64,000 nt of DNA from positions 1-64,000 of the forward strand of contig WSYJ01000138.1 of the NCBI GenBank assembly GCA_020186115.1, read 5' to 3'. A program made the translations under genes and the position numbers. Under the pieces are notes generated by a model. The model saw nothing but the letters and a program-made list of their open reading frames with translations. It ran no database searches and was not told where the DNA came from. The stretch's first letter is position 1; each line of letters starts with the position of its first letter. The stretch comes from Histomonas meleagridis. Taxonomy: Eukaryota > Parabasalia > Tritrichomonadida > Dientamoebidae. Positions 48,497-58,356 of the stretch are shown here, in pieces.

Positions 48497-51229
48497 TTAT
48501 TGGTAGATTGAGTCAACCCATTGTTGGAAGTCATAACCTCCTTCTACTGGTGTCATAACAGATTTGAGGTATTCAGCGTCTTCTGGGCTGAAGTATCTTG
48601 CTAATTGTTCGTCGTTGATTATTGGGCTATTCTGTGCGATAGCTCTGAATGCCTCCTTAGTTGCGTCTGCTGATTCTGCCTTAGAGAATCTGTCGAGCAT
48701 GTACTTGACGTAGTTATCGAAGTCGAGTTTCTCTTGTCCGCCGGTGTACTTCTTGATGATTTCCTTGCATTCATCTTCAGTAGAAGTCTCACCGAGTGAT
48801 GTAAGGCATGCGTTAAGTTCGTATGGCTCGAGCGTCTTGCTCTTGTCCTTGTCGAAGTGGTCGAATGTCTCACGGAATTCGTTAAGTTGTTCTTCAGAGA
48901 TTTCGAGACCTTTAGCAGCTGCAATTGCCTTGTCTGCTTCTTGGATTAATGTCTTAATGTGTGATAATGTGTTAGCGAAGAATTGTGAAATGGCTGATGG
49001 TGAGTTCTCGACTTCAATTTCGAGTGAATCCTTTTCAAGTTCTTCGTATAATGGAAGGATTTCTTCGACTTTGTCCTTTTCGGCTTCAACTTCCTTTTGC
49101 TTCTCGAAGAGTGCTGTTAACTTCTCTTCGTTAGATTCTGGAAGTCCATCGAGTGATGCTTCAAGTGCTTTAGCGGATTCAAGAATGGCATTAGCCTTCT
49201 CGTTGTATTCTGAGATCTTTGAGCTGTTTCTTGTTTCAATGATTTCACCTTCGTTGTGTTGGATCAAGTGATTGATTGTAGCAACAAGTGCATCTGCTGA
49301 AGCGCGGACATCTGTTGGTGATGCCTTAGCCTTGTAGTTGAGTTTGTATTGTGTAAGTTCTTCGAATGGTGCATCAAGTTGTTCGAGTTCTGGTGGGATT
49401 GCTTGTGCTTGGCCAAGAAGTTCTTCGAGCTTTTGCTTCTTGTCTTCAAGTGAACCATCGAGTTCTTTAGCAGATGTTTCGATTGGCTTGATGCGTTCGA
49501 TGAATTCTGCTGCTTTAGCATCATAGTTTTGAACCATTGTGTTGTAGATCTCATTCAATGAGTTTGTAGCTTGTGCAAGAACACCTGCGTACATTGATGA
49601 GATAACTTGTGGTGTGTTTTCGATTTCAAGGTGAAGACTTTCTTGTTCAAGCTTATGGTAATCTTCGTTAAGGTTGTTGACACCTTCTCTCTTTTCGGTG
49701 ATTTCCTTGATCTTGTTGATGAAGTGTTCACGGCGTTGTTCAAGTTCGCCTTCGATTTCGAGTGATGCCTTAAGGTCTTGTGACTCTTGGACATATACTT
49801 GTGCCTTTTCATTGTATGCATCGATCTTTGCCTTGTTCTCCTTTTCGATGTCGCGTGCTCTCTTTTGGTCAATGAGACGTGTTAAGAGTGAAACGAGTTG
49901 ATCGATTTCGCTTTGGATGGAGTAAACTGTGTACTTGGCACGTGTGTTTAATTGGAGTTGAACAAGTTCATCATATGGTGCTTGAAGTTCTGATGCTGAA
50001 AGTCCTTTGGCTTCTTCAAGAAGATCATTAAGGATATCTTCTTGTTCGGATTTCTCACGGATTTCATTGCACTTGTTGGCAATTGCATCGCACTTCTCAT
50101 TGAATTCGTCGATCTTTGACTTTTGAAGGTTGTGAAGAATTTCCTTAAGTTCGGTGCTTCTGTTACCTTGAATTTGTTCTGTTTCTTCGAGGGCCTTTGT
50201 AAGTGTTTCTGGTTCGAGGCCTTCTGGTGGTGTTGGGATTTGACGGTTGTGGGAATTGCAGTTTGATACTAATTGTGTCCATGTTCTAATGGCTGTACCA
50301 CGAAGTTCAACAAGCTTTGGACGTTCATCACGACCGAACTTAACAACTTTGACAAGCTTATCTTTTACGCTTGGAACTGTTTGTTCATAATCATCAGCTA
50401 ATAAGTTGTTCTTAGCTTCGTTAAGAGCATCCATGAAAGCCTTAGCTTGTTCAGCATAGTTGTTCTTAAGTTCGTCGATTTGCTTTTGGATTCCAACAAT
50501 CTTCTTGGCCTTCTCAGCTAAGGCAAGAACCTTAGTTTCAGAAGCAAAGAAGTGGAAGAATTCGGAAACTTGTGTAACAACAGATTTGTCATCTGGTGTT
50601 GTGTCAACAAGATCTTCAACATCAAGGAAGACTGTGATACCGAGTTTCTCGCAGGCTTCGAATGCTTTCTTGCAGTTATCGGCATGGTTTTCTTTGTCAA
50701 GTGAGTTGTAGTCAAGAAGTTCTGGACGGAAGTGGTTGATTAATGCGCAGAAAGCAAGACCTGAGGACCATGATGTGGTGAAGTTAGTGATGTTAACACC
50801 ATCATAGCCTTGGGTGTTCTTCTTGCACCAGATAAGAAGGGCATCACGTGCTGTTGCTTCTTCAACAGAGATATCTTCAATTTGGAACTTGTTGATGCAG
50901 GACCAAGTAAGACCTAATGTAAGCTTAAGGTTCTTGTCGACAATATCATCGGCTTGGATGTTTGTGAGCTTGATGCCCTTATCTTTGATGTATTGAATAG
51001 CCATGTTGACGTTTTCGATCTTGTGGTACTTGTTCTTGCATTCTCTGTGCCACTTTCCTTTTACTGGTTCCTTACCAATGATTTCAAGAAGTTGAATGAG
51101 CTTAACGCCATCTTCGAATTCTGTTGTGACATCTTCGAACTTGATACCACGTGTACGAAGGTGCTTAGCACACCACCTGGAGAAAACTTTGATTTGTGTT
51201 CTTTCCCAACCTTTATCAAGGATTGTCAT
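48497..51229 (-). CDS. Alpha-actinin
   Basis: 910 residues, ATG 51229, TAA at 48497. Two calponin-homology domains make the actin-binding head (~1-225): WERTQIKVFSRWCAKHLRTR, FEDGVKLIQLLEIIG, then LLIWCKKNTQGYDGVNITNF and FCALINHFRPELLDYNSL. A long helical rod (~230-765) of diverged spectrin-like repeats with recurring WxQL/EL phrases follows, for example the three similar 'EFIERIKPIETSAKELDGSL' type blocks. The C-terminus has EF hands: a canonical loop DKDKSKTLEPYE near 800 and a diverged one (YTGGQEKLDFDNY), then the Ca-insensitive pair. It cross-links actin filaments and is abundant in trichomonads during adhesion. High-expression codon use and a textbook Inr agree. Confidence 0.96.
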   Translation of the reverse strand: MTILDKGWERTQIKVFSRWCAKHLRTRGIKFEDVTTEFEDGVKLIQLLEIIGKEPVKGKWHRECKNKYHKIENVNMAIQYIKDKGIKLTNIQADDIVDKNLKLTLGLTWSCINKFQIEDISVEEATARDALLIWCKKNTQGYDGVNITNFTTSWSSGLAFCALINHFRPELLDYNSLDKENHADNCKKAFEACEKLGITVFLDVEDLVDTTPDDKSVVTQVSEFFHFFASETKVLALAEKAKKIVGIQKQIDELKNNYAEQAKAFMDALNEAKNNLLADDYEQTVPSVKDKLVKVVKFGRDERPKLVELRGTAIRTWTQLVSNCNSHNRQIPTPPEGLEPETLTKALEETEQIQGNRSTELKEILHNLQKSKIDEFNEKCDAIANKCNEIREKSEQEDILNDLLEEAKGLSASELQAPYDELVQLQLNTRAKYTVYSIQSEIDQLVSLLTRLIDQKRARDIEKENKAKIDAYNEKAQVYVQESQDLKASLEIEGELEQRREHFINKIKEITEKREGVNNLNEDYHKLEQESLHLEIENTPQVISSMYAGVLAQATNSLNEIYNTMVQNYDAKAAEFIERIKPIETSAKELDGSLEDKKQKLEELLGQAQAIPPELEQLDAPFEELTQYKLNYKAKASPTDVRASADALVATINHLIQHNEGEIIETRNSSKISEYNEKANAILESAKALEASLDGLPESNEEKLTALFEKQKEVEAEKDKVEEILPLYEELEKDSLEIEVENSPSAISQFFANTLSHIKTLIQEADKAIAAAKGLEISEEQLNEFRETFDHFDKDKSKTLEPYELNACLTSLGETSTEDECKEIIKKYTGGQEKLDFDNYVKYMLDRFSKAESADATKEAFRAIAQNSPIINDEQLARYFSPEDAEYLKSVMTPVEGGYDFQQWVDSIYQ

Positions 51230-51232
51230 GAA

Positions 51233-51242
51233 AATGAAGTGA
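51233..51242 (-). promoter_or_regulatory. Inr of alpha-actinin
   Basis: On the coding strand TCACTTCATTTTCATG places TCACTTCATT (51242 to 51233), a near-perfect trichomonad Inr, 11 nt before the ATG with the start A at 51240. GATCGTTTGAC lies ~15 bp further upstream. Confidence 0.75.
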
Positions 51243-51811
51243 GCTCAAATTGTCAAACGATCAAGTCATTGAAATTTTGACTGCAATGGATTTGTCAGAT
51301 GTTAATTGTCCCCAAAAAGAAAAGGAATAAAGGAAAAAAAGGACAGATATTTATTTTCATTACTTTTTTTTAGGTTATAAGATTCAATACGAATTTGTGG
51401 TAAGACCTTATCTCAAACTTTTACCTTAAATTGAAAGGGTGAAAAAATATTTCTAGTTTTAGGATTTGTGTGGGTGTTTATGGCGGTTATTACGCTCACT
51501 TCAAACACAAAAAAAATTTCTCCACACAAGAAAGCACATTTGAAATTTTGGATTTTTTATATTTCAAAATTTTTAGGAGGATGATGACAAACTATTTTTA
51601 AGGTGAATTAAATAAATTGAAAATCATTTAGATTCAAAATGCAAAATACGTTAAATCAAAAAAAAAAAGATCATGTCATGAGTCTTGACTCTTGTTTCAT
51701 TTGTTCACTCTATTAGCGATTTGTTGCAAGAAGTTAATTTATTTCTTCTTTTTGGCACTTTTCAGAAGTCGTTAACTTTAAATTTAAATTGCAACCAAAA
51801 TCCTGATTTAG
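51243..51811. other. Divergent promoter region of alpha-actinin and an exportin-like gene
   Basis: Shared upstream region of two divergent genes. The right end has GTCGTTAACTTT about 38 bp before the ATG at 51812. I see no additional gene. Confidence 0.5.
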
Positions 51812-54364
51812 ATGAGCATTCGCGAATTTTTCGGCTTTCTAAGTGATCCCAACTTAGAAAACCGAATGAAAGCAATTCAAGAATGTGAATCTTTTCGAAC
51901 ACCAAAAGGATTTAAAATTGAAATTTTCGATGAATTTTCGTCACCAAATTCTCCAAAAGAAAACCGTATTTTTGCGTTTTTGTCGCTTACACATCTTATA
52001 AAAAATGGGTGGAATGAAATTTCTCAAACAGATAAACAAAGAATTGATAATCGATTTCCTTTTTATCAAAGACAAGATATAATGGATGACAATCTATGTC
52101 AAATTATTGCCGAAACGGTTGCATCATATATGTTGTATGCGAGTAACATAAGTACAATCATAAGTTTTATGCAAAATTCATCAAATTCAACCACAGAAAA
52201 TTTCATGGCCTATCTTGTGACAGAAATAATTACTGGGATCTTTCAACCAAAGTTCCCTCAACAAAGAATTAATTTCTTATCCAAATATCTTGAATCGAAT
52301 ATTTTAAATTTCTTAGTTTTATTCATAATTTCACCTTTAGTTAAAAATAAATCCATTGTTTGCTTGCAATGTATGGCTCAAATTCATGAGTATTCACCAG
52401 CAATTATAAGAATGTTTTTATCAATTCCCGAATCAGATGATTTTTATGCAACTCTTGCTTCAACTCTTTGGGTTCCAAGCAACGTAAATTATGTTCTTCC
52501 AATTTTTGAATCAATTTTTGATTTTTCTCCTTTTCTTCCGAAGACTTATAGCACAATTATATCCACACTAGATCATTTCAAAAATGATTATCTACTTCTT
52601 TTTTTAACATCTGCACTTCCTAGTTCTTCTGCATTAGATTTTGTATATCAAATGAATAACTTATCTTTGAGAATTCCAATACTTTTTCAAGTAATGGACT
52701 TGATGCCTTTCGCTGACTTATTTCCATTCTTCGAAATCATTTATTTTTTACTTCATTCCACATCTCCTTCAACCGTCAGTGAAGTCATCGATGAATTTAT
52801 CGTCTTTCTCAAAAAGCTTAATTTGAGAGAATCCCCACAATTCCATCAACTTTTTCAGGCACAACGTCTCTCGATTTTTGAATGGTGTTTTTCTCTTTTG
52901 GCGCAAGATTTTACGACATTTCCTGGCTCAATATTTGATTTTCATTGGACTGTAAATAATATACGTCATACCATTCTTGATTTAATCCTAAGTATTATCA
53001 AACTTTATGATGGAATTCATATAATTCCGCAACTTATTCAATCGATAGTACTTAATGGTGTTGAATCAGCTTCATTTGAAATCATATTAACAATATTATT
53101 GCCAATACTAACTGATCCCACTCCAGAAATTATAAATTATATTCAAACGCCATCCAAAGAAGTCACAAATTTTCTTTTATCATCATTATCACATTATACA
53201 TTACAGCAACAAAATTCAATTTGTAAACTTCTAATCAAATTAATTCCATATTTACAATTCACAGATTCCGAAATCAACAATTTCTACACATGTTTAACAA
53301 ATCTCTTTTTAGATGAAACGCCATTATGTAATGAATCATTCTCACGTTATTACAACGAATTCACGAAACATTTTTTACCGCGAATCCAATTACCAATTGA
53401 CCGATTTCAACGTATAACGAAAAACGACACAAATTATTGGAACGTAATGACAATGTTAGCGCAACTTGGAATAAATGTTGGCGATCATGCGCCTCTTGAA
53501 AGCACTCGTAATGAGCTTTTATGGTTTACGCATGACTTTAACTTAAATAATTCTTCGTTTAAAGTAGTGAACAAACGACTTACAAAGCCACTTGAAATAC
53601 TTTCGAATGTATCAATCGATGCATTAAACCCGAAAATCACTTTAGAAATATTTAATTTAATTGTAGCAACTAATAATATTTTGGTTGATTTCATTAGTGA
53701 CCAAAGAATTAACCCGGCACAACATTTGAATCTAATGGCTTTGTTTTGTCCTGCTTTTACTCATTTTGCTGTCCAACGTATCGACTTGTTCATTAATGTT
53801 GCTGTTCCACAATTGAAAATTCCAAACGTTCTTCACCCGTCGACCGTTATGTGGGGCTCAAAAATTGTGTTAAAAGTGATGGAGGTTATCAACGATCATA
53901 ACCCCTTGAATCCATTTATTGAATGCATTGTGGTGAAATTCACTGGAATTGTAAAGGATGCCCCTGAAAATGAAGCGGTTGTTCGGAAAATGAAAGTTAT
54001 CGTTGCTGAGCTATGCAAATATTTAACAAATAATTTGATCATTTGTGAATGTTTAAGTATGTGCTTGAGATCAGATGATAGTAAAGTATTAACAAGTACA
54101 ATGAAAACTATCGAAGTGAAAGGTATTGATGTGATCGCAATGATTTGGCCAATTTTGGTTTCTAAGAAAGAGACACAGTTTGTGGAAAGACTTGCAACAA
54201 TGCTTCATGGAATATATGAAAAGAATGGAAGGAATTGCGACGTGTTTAGAGTGTTACCGCAGAACGAGAAATATACTGTGGATATGCTACAAAAACAATT
54301 TGAAACTGCTGTAGCTGCCAAAAAACAAAGAAGAGCACTGAGGAACTTCATTATGTCGTTTTAG
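51812..54364 (+). CDS. Exportin/importin-beta-like HEAT-repeat protein
   Basis: 850 residues from ATG 51812 to TAG, almost all helical. The N-terminus (NRMKAIQECESFRTPKGFKI, then FAFLSLTHLIKNGWNEISQT) follows the pattern of karyopherin N-terminal repeats ('A...L..f......w', then 'AL..L...I...W..L'), as in exportin-1/exportin-5 families. The rest consists of ~40-residue helix pairs without recognisable catalytic or membrane elements. It should carry cargo through nuclear pores with Ran, but the subfamily cannot be named, and a generic HEAT scaffold is the alternative. It uses TAG as its stop, showing TAG is a normal terminator here. Confidence 0.6.
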   Translation: MSIREFFGFLSDPNLENRMKAIQECESFRTPKGFKIEIFDEFSSPNSPKENRIFAFLSLTHLIKNGWNEISQTDKQRIDNRFPFYQRQDIMDDNLCQIIAETVASYMLYASNISTIISFMQNSSNSTTENFMAYLVTEIITGIFQPKFPQQRINFLSKYLESNILNFLVLFIISPLVKNKSIVCLQCMAQIHEYSPAIIRMFLSIPESDDFYATLASTLWVPSNVNYVLPIFESIFDFSPFLPKTYSTIISTLDHFKNDYLLLFLTSALPSSSALDFVYQMNNLSLRIPILFQVMDLMPFADLFPFFEIIYFLLHSTSPSTVSEVIDEFIVFLKKLNLRESPQFHQLFQAQRLSIFEWCFSLLAQDFTTFPGSIFDFHWTVNNIRHTILDLILSIIKLYDGIHIIPQLIQSIVLNGVESASFEIILTILLPILTDPTPEIINYIQTPSKEVTNFLLSSLSHYTLQQQNSICKLLIKLIPYLQFTDSEINNFYTCLTNLFLDETPLCNESFSRYYNEFTKHFLPRIQLPIDRFQRITKNDTNYWNVMTMLAQLGINVGDHAPLESTRNELLWFTHDFNLNNSSFKVVNKRLTKPLEILSNVSIDALNPKITLEIFNLIVATNNILVDFISDQRINPAQHLNLMALFCPAFTHFAVQRIDLFINVAVPQLKIPNVLHPSTVMWGSKIVLKVMEVINDHNPLNPFIECIVVKFTGIVKDAPENEAVVRKMKVIVAELCKYLTNNLIICECLSMCLRSDDSKVLTSTMKTIEVKGIDVIAMIWPILVSKKETQFVERLATMLHGIYEKNGRNCDVFRVLPQNEKYTVDMLQKQFETAVAAKKQRRALRNFIMSF

Positions 54365-55362
54365 AGTAGAAATAAATTTAAAAAATATGTTTGTTTTGTT
54401 ATGAAAGTATAATAAAATATAAATATATTAAGATGTTTCTATGGAATTGTTAAAATAAGTGATGAAGCAACTAAACTTGAAAATGAAGGGAAAATAGAAG
54501 GAGCGAACGGAAAGAACTTTTGGCTAAAGCGCAAGAAAACGAAAACAAATTTGCTCAAAAAGAGATTGGATGATGAGATCGAAAATTTGGAAAAGAAAAA
54601 GAAAAAAGAACTCGAAAGAGCATTTATAAAATTTATGATCATGGAACCAATTAATATTAAAAATTTTAATTAGTCCCTTTTTCATTTTAAAACAAATTTT
54701 AAATAAAACAAAAAAATATTTTTAGCATTAATATCAATTACTTTTTGCTCAATAAGTAATTTAACTATTTCTATACTCCCATTTATAGATGCTCTAATAA
54801 GTGCTGTTTTAATGATTTTTAACTTGTGTCCGTTTTGGTGTAAATGAACAAACCAAAGTGAACTTAAAATTAAAATTTGTATTTATATAAAAGCTATTAA
54901 TTAACTTATATTCTTATCAATATGCCATTTTGTTCCATGATGTTACTATGATGAAATCACTTTCTTCATTCATACTTTTAGTTTAAAATAGTGAAAGGAT
55001 ATATGAAAGAAAACATCTTGATAAGAATTGTTCATTTTTCATGATTATTTTTCTTAAAGTATAAAAAATTTTTTTACATAATTTAGATACATTTTATTTA
55101 ATACTTTAAAAATCCGAGTCCTCTTGCTCAATTACAAAAAATTTATATTACACAATGTTATTTCCGATTTTTACAATGAACTAACGAGCGTTTAATAACA
55201 CAATTTCTATAATTTTAACACAAAAAATCTGATGAGCGTAGACGTTAAACATGTTTAAAATCAATTTTTATATTTTCACTTATGAAAACAAATAAAATTT
55301 CAGAGAAAAAGTTTTTTTATGACTAATTCCATAATTAATGATTTATTATTACCTGTGGGCAT
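54365..55362. other. Intergenic region with a helical relic and one isolated ankyrin unit
   Basis: At ~54440-54663 the plus strand is open for about 75 codons (ATKLENEGKIEGANGKNFWL and a Lys/Glu helix) but has no start. At ~54680-54815 the minus strand holds one stray ankyrin unit with its spacer (LIRASINGSIEIVKLLIEQK). The remainder to 55362 is AT-rich without content. Confidence 0.5.
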
Positions 55363-56280
55363 TCACATGAAGTAACCCGGGACTTTATCGTTTGGCACAG
55401 TTCTCAAATGCTGTGGCACGGCCTCAAATATCTTAAAATCATAGTTCAAATTCTCATCTATAGCCATAATCGACGCCTTATTTCCAGATCTATACATATA
55501 ATTTGGCGCCGACCAAACGGTCACAAGTTGATTATCTCTAAAGTGCCATTGATAGCCCTCCATTTGTAGCTGGTGGGCACGCGCTATGAACTTTAGGCGA
55601 TTGTTATGACAAAATTCTTTGGTCGGTCGAACTCCAAATAAATATCCGGCACCTCGCAAATTAGTTCCCCAGCCATCAATATCGTCGGGATCACTCCAAC
55701 ACATATCAGAGATGGGTCCATTGGTTGGAATTTCTTGGCGGCGTTCAAATAATGCAACTTGATCAACTAATTTAATCGATGGACTTAAACCTCCATGTAC
55801 GCAGAAGATTTGGTTGTCTATAAGGGCTGCAATGGGTAACATGTCAAATAATTCATTGCACATTTTCCATGGTCCTACATGTCCAAAATGAAATAGACTT
55901 TCTTCATAAAAACCATATAATGTATTAACTTGTCGGCATTCATGGTTTCCTCGAAGCATGTAAAATCGGTCAGGATATTTAACTTTATATGATAAAAGTA
56001 ATGCAAAGGTTTCGACTGAATAATAACCACGATCTACATAGTCGCCTAAAAAGAGATATTTAGTTTCGGGCGGATCTCCACCAATTTCAAAGAGACGAAG
56101 GACATCATAAAATTGGCCATGAACATCACCACAAATAGTAATAGGTGTATTGATACTAAGAAGTGTTCCTTCTTGGAAAAAGATTTCAGTAGCCTTCTTG
56201 CATAGTTCTACAAAATCTTTCTCTTCAAACGGCTGATGGTTTTTGAGATTGCTGATGAGTTTATCGATATCGAAGCTCAT
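55363..56280 (-). CDS. PP4/PP6-type serine/threonine phosphatase catalytic subunit
   Basis: 305 residues from ATG 56280 (a GTG 15 bp upstream is rejected). All PPP-family metal and phosphate motifs are present: GDVHGQF, GDYVDRGYYS, RGNHECRQ, HGGLSPS and RAHQLQMEGY. EGYQWHFRDNQLVTVWSAPN and FKIFEAVPQHLRTVP are closer to PP4 and PP6 than to PP2A. The C-terminus is PGYFM rather than the usual YFL, so the terminal leucine that is carboxymethylated in PP2A, PP4 and PP6 is a methionine. It would act with scaffold and regulatory subunits in the cytosol and nucleus. On the coding strand AACGTTATCGGTTTT lies about 45 bp upstream. Confidence 0.92.
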   Translation of the reverse strand: MSFDIDKLISNLKNHQPFEEKDFVELCKKATEIFFQEGTLLSINTPITICGDVHGQFYDVLRLFEIGGDPPETKYLFLGDYVDRGYYSVETFALLLSYKVKYPDRFYMLRGNHECRQVNTLYGFYEESLFHFGHVGPWKMCNELFDMLPIAALIDNQIFCVHGGLSPSIKLVDQVALFERRQEIPTNGPISDMCWSDPDDIDGWGTNLRGAGYLFGVRPTKEFCHNNRLKFIARAHQLQMEGYQWHFRDNQLVTVWSAPNYMYRSGNKASIMAIDENLNYDFKIFEAVPQHLRTVPNDKVPGYFM

Positions 56281-56653
56281 TTCTTTGGCGGCCACCGATC
56301 AAAATTGCTTCAAAAGCAAAACCGATAACGTTAAACAATTGAAAAATTCACTCTCAAAACTTCGATTTTTTGCAAATTCCACCATCGCATTATTTCACAT
56401 CCTTACCAAATTACAGTTCGAACATTTTGCACTATAGCTTTATCAATTAAACAAAAATCCAAACGAAATTTCATGTAACATATCGATAATTAACAACTTC
56501 ATTAAACATTAACAAATCATTTAAAAAAACAATTTGAATTTTATTTAATCGCAAGAGACAAAACACAAACAATTACAAATTTAATTAATAAAAAGAGATC
56601 ACGGACAAATCCAAGTGATGACGCGCATAAACCATACAAAAGTTATCATGGCG
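56281..56653. other. Divergent promoter region between the phosphatase and CCT8
   Basis: AT-rich with the phosphatase promoter at its left end (ATCGGTTTTGC). No gene seen. Confidence 0.5.
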
Positions 56654-56673
56654 ACCGTTTATCTCGAAACGGT
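56654..56673 (+). promoter_or_regulatory. Inverted repeat ACCGTTT...AAACGGT before CCT8
   Basis: ACCGTTT (56654-56660) and AAACGGT (56667-56673) form a 7-bp inverted repeat with a 6-bp gap, followed by ATAACCGGCC. It lies 30 bp before the ATG at 56704. The AACGGT cores are the trichomonad Myb-type promoter motif. Confidence 0.55.
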
Positions 56674-56703
56674 TTTAGATAACCGGCCACTTTATCTTTC
56701 TAA

Positions 56704-58314
56704 ATGCCTACAAAGCAGACATTCCAAGGATTCTTTAAAGATGGAACACGTTACTTCAACGGCACAGATGAAGTTCTTCTTCGTAATATTGATGCTGTTG
56801 TAGATCTTAGTGAATTAACACGAACATCACTTGGACCGAATGGGATGAAGAAAATCATCAAGAATCACTTCGGCAAACTTTATGTCACTGGTGATGCAGC
56901 CACAATCCTTAAAGAAGCCGAAGTACAACATCCAGCGGCTAAAATGTTAGTTTCAGCATCACAAATGCAAGCCGAACAAATCGGCGATGGAACAAATCTT
57001 GTTCTTGTATTTGCAGGTGAATGTCTTTCACGTGCAGCCGAACTTGTTCGTGCAGGAATTAATACCAAAGATATTGTTGCTGGTTACCAAGCAGCTTTAG
57101 CCAAAGCACTTGAGATTTTACCAACACTTACACTCAACAAGCAAATAGATCTTATGAACCAAGACAATGTAGCAGAGGCATTAAAGACATCTCTTTCATC
57201 ACATCAATTTCTCGATGCAGACCATCTTTCGAAACTTGTTGCATCCGCATGTATCAATGCCAACCAACGCGCAGGAGTTAAATTCTCAGTTGATAATGTC
57301 CGTGTTGCAAAAGCACTTGGCGGATCAGTCAATGACTCATATTTTGTTAAAGGATTTGTTGTCCAACGAGAAGTAATGGGAACAATTCGTCGTATGGAGA
57401 ATTGTAACATTGCTGTATATTCGACATCATTTGATTTACCCGAATCGGACACAAAAATGCAAACCATCTTTACAAATGGTGAAGAAATGACCAAATTTAA
57501 CTTATCAAAGGAACAACGAATGAATGAAATTGTTTCATCAATCGCAGAGAAAGGTATTAATGTTGTTGTTTGCCAATCAAAGATTACTGAATTAGCGATG
57601 CATTATTTGGAACAACATAAAATAATGGCGTTACAACTTCCATCGAATTGGGATATTAGAAGATTATGTCGAGCAGTTAGAGCTATTCCATTATTACGTA
57701 TTGCTCCGCCAACAGAAGATGAAATTGGTCATTGTCCACTTGTCGAAGTTACTGAAGTCGGATCAACGCCATTAGTTTCATTCATTGCTGATGGAGGCGT
57801 TTCCACAATAGTCATTCGAGGTGCGACGCCGAATGTTATGGAAGATGTCGAAAGATCTATTGAAGACGCTGTTAATAGTTATTTGGTAATGACAGAATAC
57901 CCACAGTTAGTTGCAGGCGCAGGTGCGTGCGAAATGGAATTATCGACGCAAATCGCAAAATGGGCTGAAAGTAGACCTGGAATGGATCAATACGGCGCAA
58001 GGAAATTCGCAGAAGCTTTGGAAGTAGTGCCAAAAACGATCGCAGAAAATTCGGGACTAAAGATATCAGAGTTTATGGCGAAGCTCAGAGCCGCACATAA
58101 TAAGGGCGAGAAGAACGCTGGCGTGGATGTTGTGGAGTTAAAGGTCGAAGACGCAGAGAAAATGGGTGTGTATGACATAGCTCATGTGAAGGAATGGGCT
58201 TTGAAGTTCGCTATAGAGGTTGTTGTAACTATTTTACGCGTTGATCAGATTTGTATGGCTAAGCCAGCAAATGGACCGGCGCCAAGATCACCAGAGGCAA
58301 GAGACATTGACTAA
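56704..58314 (+). CDS. CCT8: T-complex chaperonin subunit theta (CCT8)
   Basis: 536 residues, usual size. Group II chaperonin motifs are in order: RTSLGPNGMKKIIKNHFGKL, VTGDAATILKEAEVQHPAAK, EQIGDGTNLVLVFAGECLSR, and the C-terminal VAGAGACEMELSTQIAKWAE with KFAEALEVVPKTIAENSG. GDGTN instead of GDGTT, and VFAG, are features of the theta subunit. The tail ends in KPANGPAPRSPEARDID. It is one of eight subunits of the cytosolic chaperonin that folds actin and tubulin. The transferred gene remnant begins only ~40 bp behind its stop. Confidence 0.96.
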   Translation: MPTKQTFQGFFKDGTRYFNGTDEVLLRNIDAVVDLSELTRTSLGPNGMKKIIKNHFGKLYVTGDAATILKEAEVQHPAAKMLVSASQMQAEQIGDGTNLVLVFAGECLSRAAELVRAGINTKDIVAGYQAALAKALEILPTLTLNKQIDLMNQDNVAEALKTSLSSHQFLDADHLSKLVASACINANQRAGVKFSVDNVRVAKALGGSVNDSYFVKGFVVQREVMGTIRRMENCNIAVYSTSFDLPESDTKMQTIFTNGEEMTKFNLSKEQRMNEIVSSIAEKGINVVVCQSKITELAMHYLEQHKIMALQLPSNWDIRRLCRAVRAIPLLRIAPPTEDEIGHCPLVEVTEVGSTPLVSFIADGGVSTIVIRGATPNVMEDVERSIEDAVNSYLVMTEYPQLVAGAGACEMELSTQIAKWAESRPGMDQYGARKFAEALEVVPKTIAENSGLKISEFMAKLRAAHNKGEKNAGVDVVELKVEDAEKMGVYDIAHVKEWALKFAIEVVVTILRVDQICMAKPANGPAPRSPEARDID

Positions 58315-58356
58315 AGACAAATTAAATTAAATCCATTTTGGTGTCATCTCAGATTA

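Noticed and set aside
48744-49271. Long antisense ORFs inside alpha-actinin (also 49264-49554 and 49555-49872 in another frame).
   Set aside because: Low-complexity Ser or Lys/His/Thr-rich products caused by the biased codon use of a highly expressed gene.
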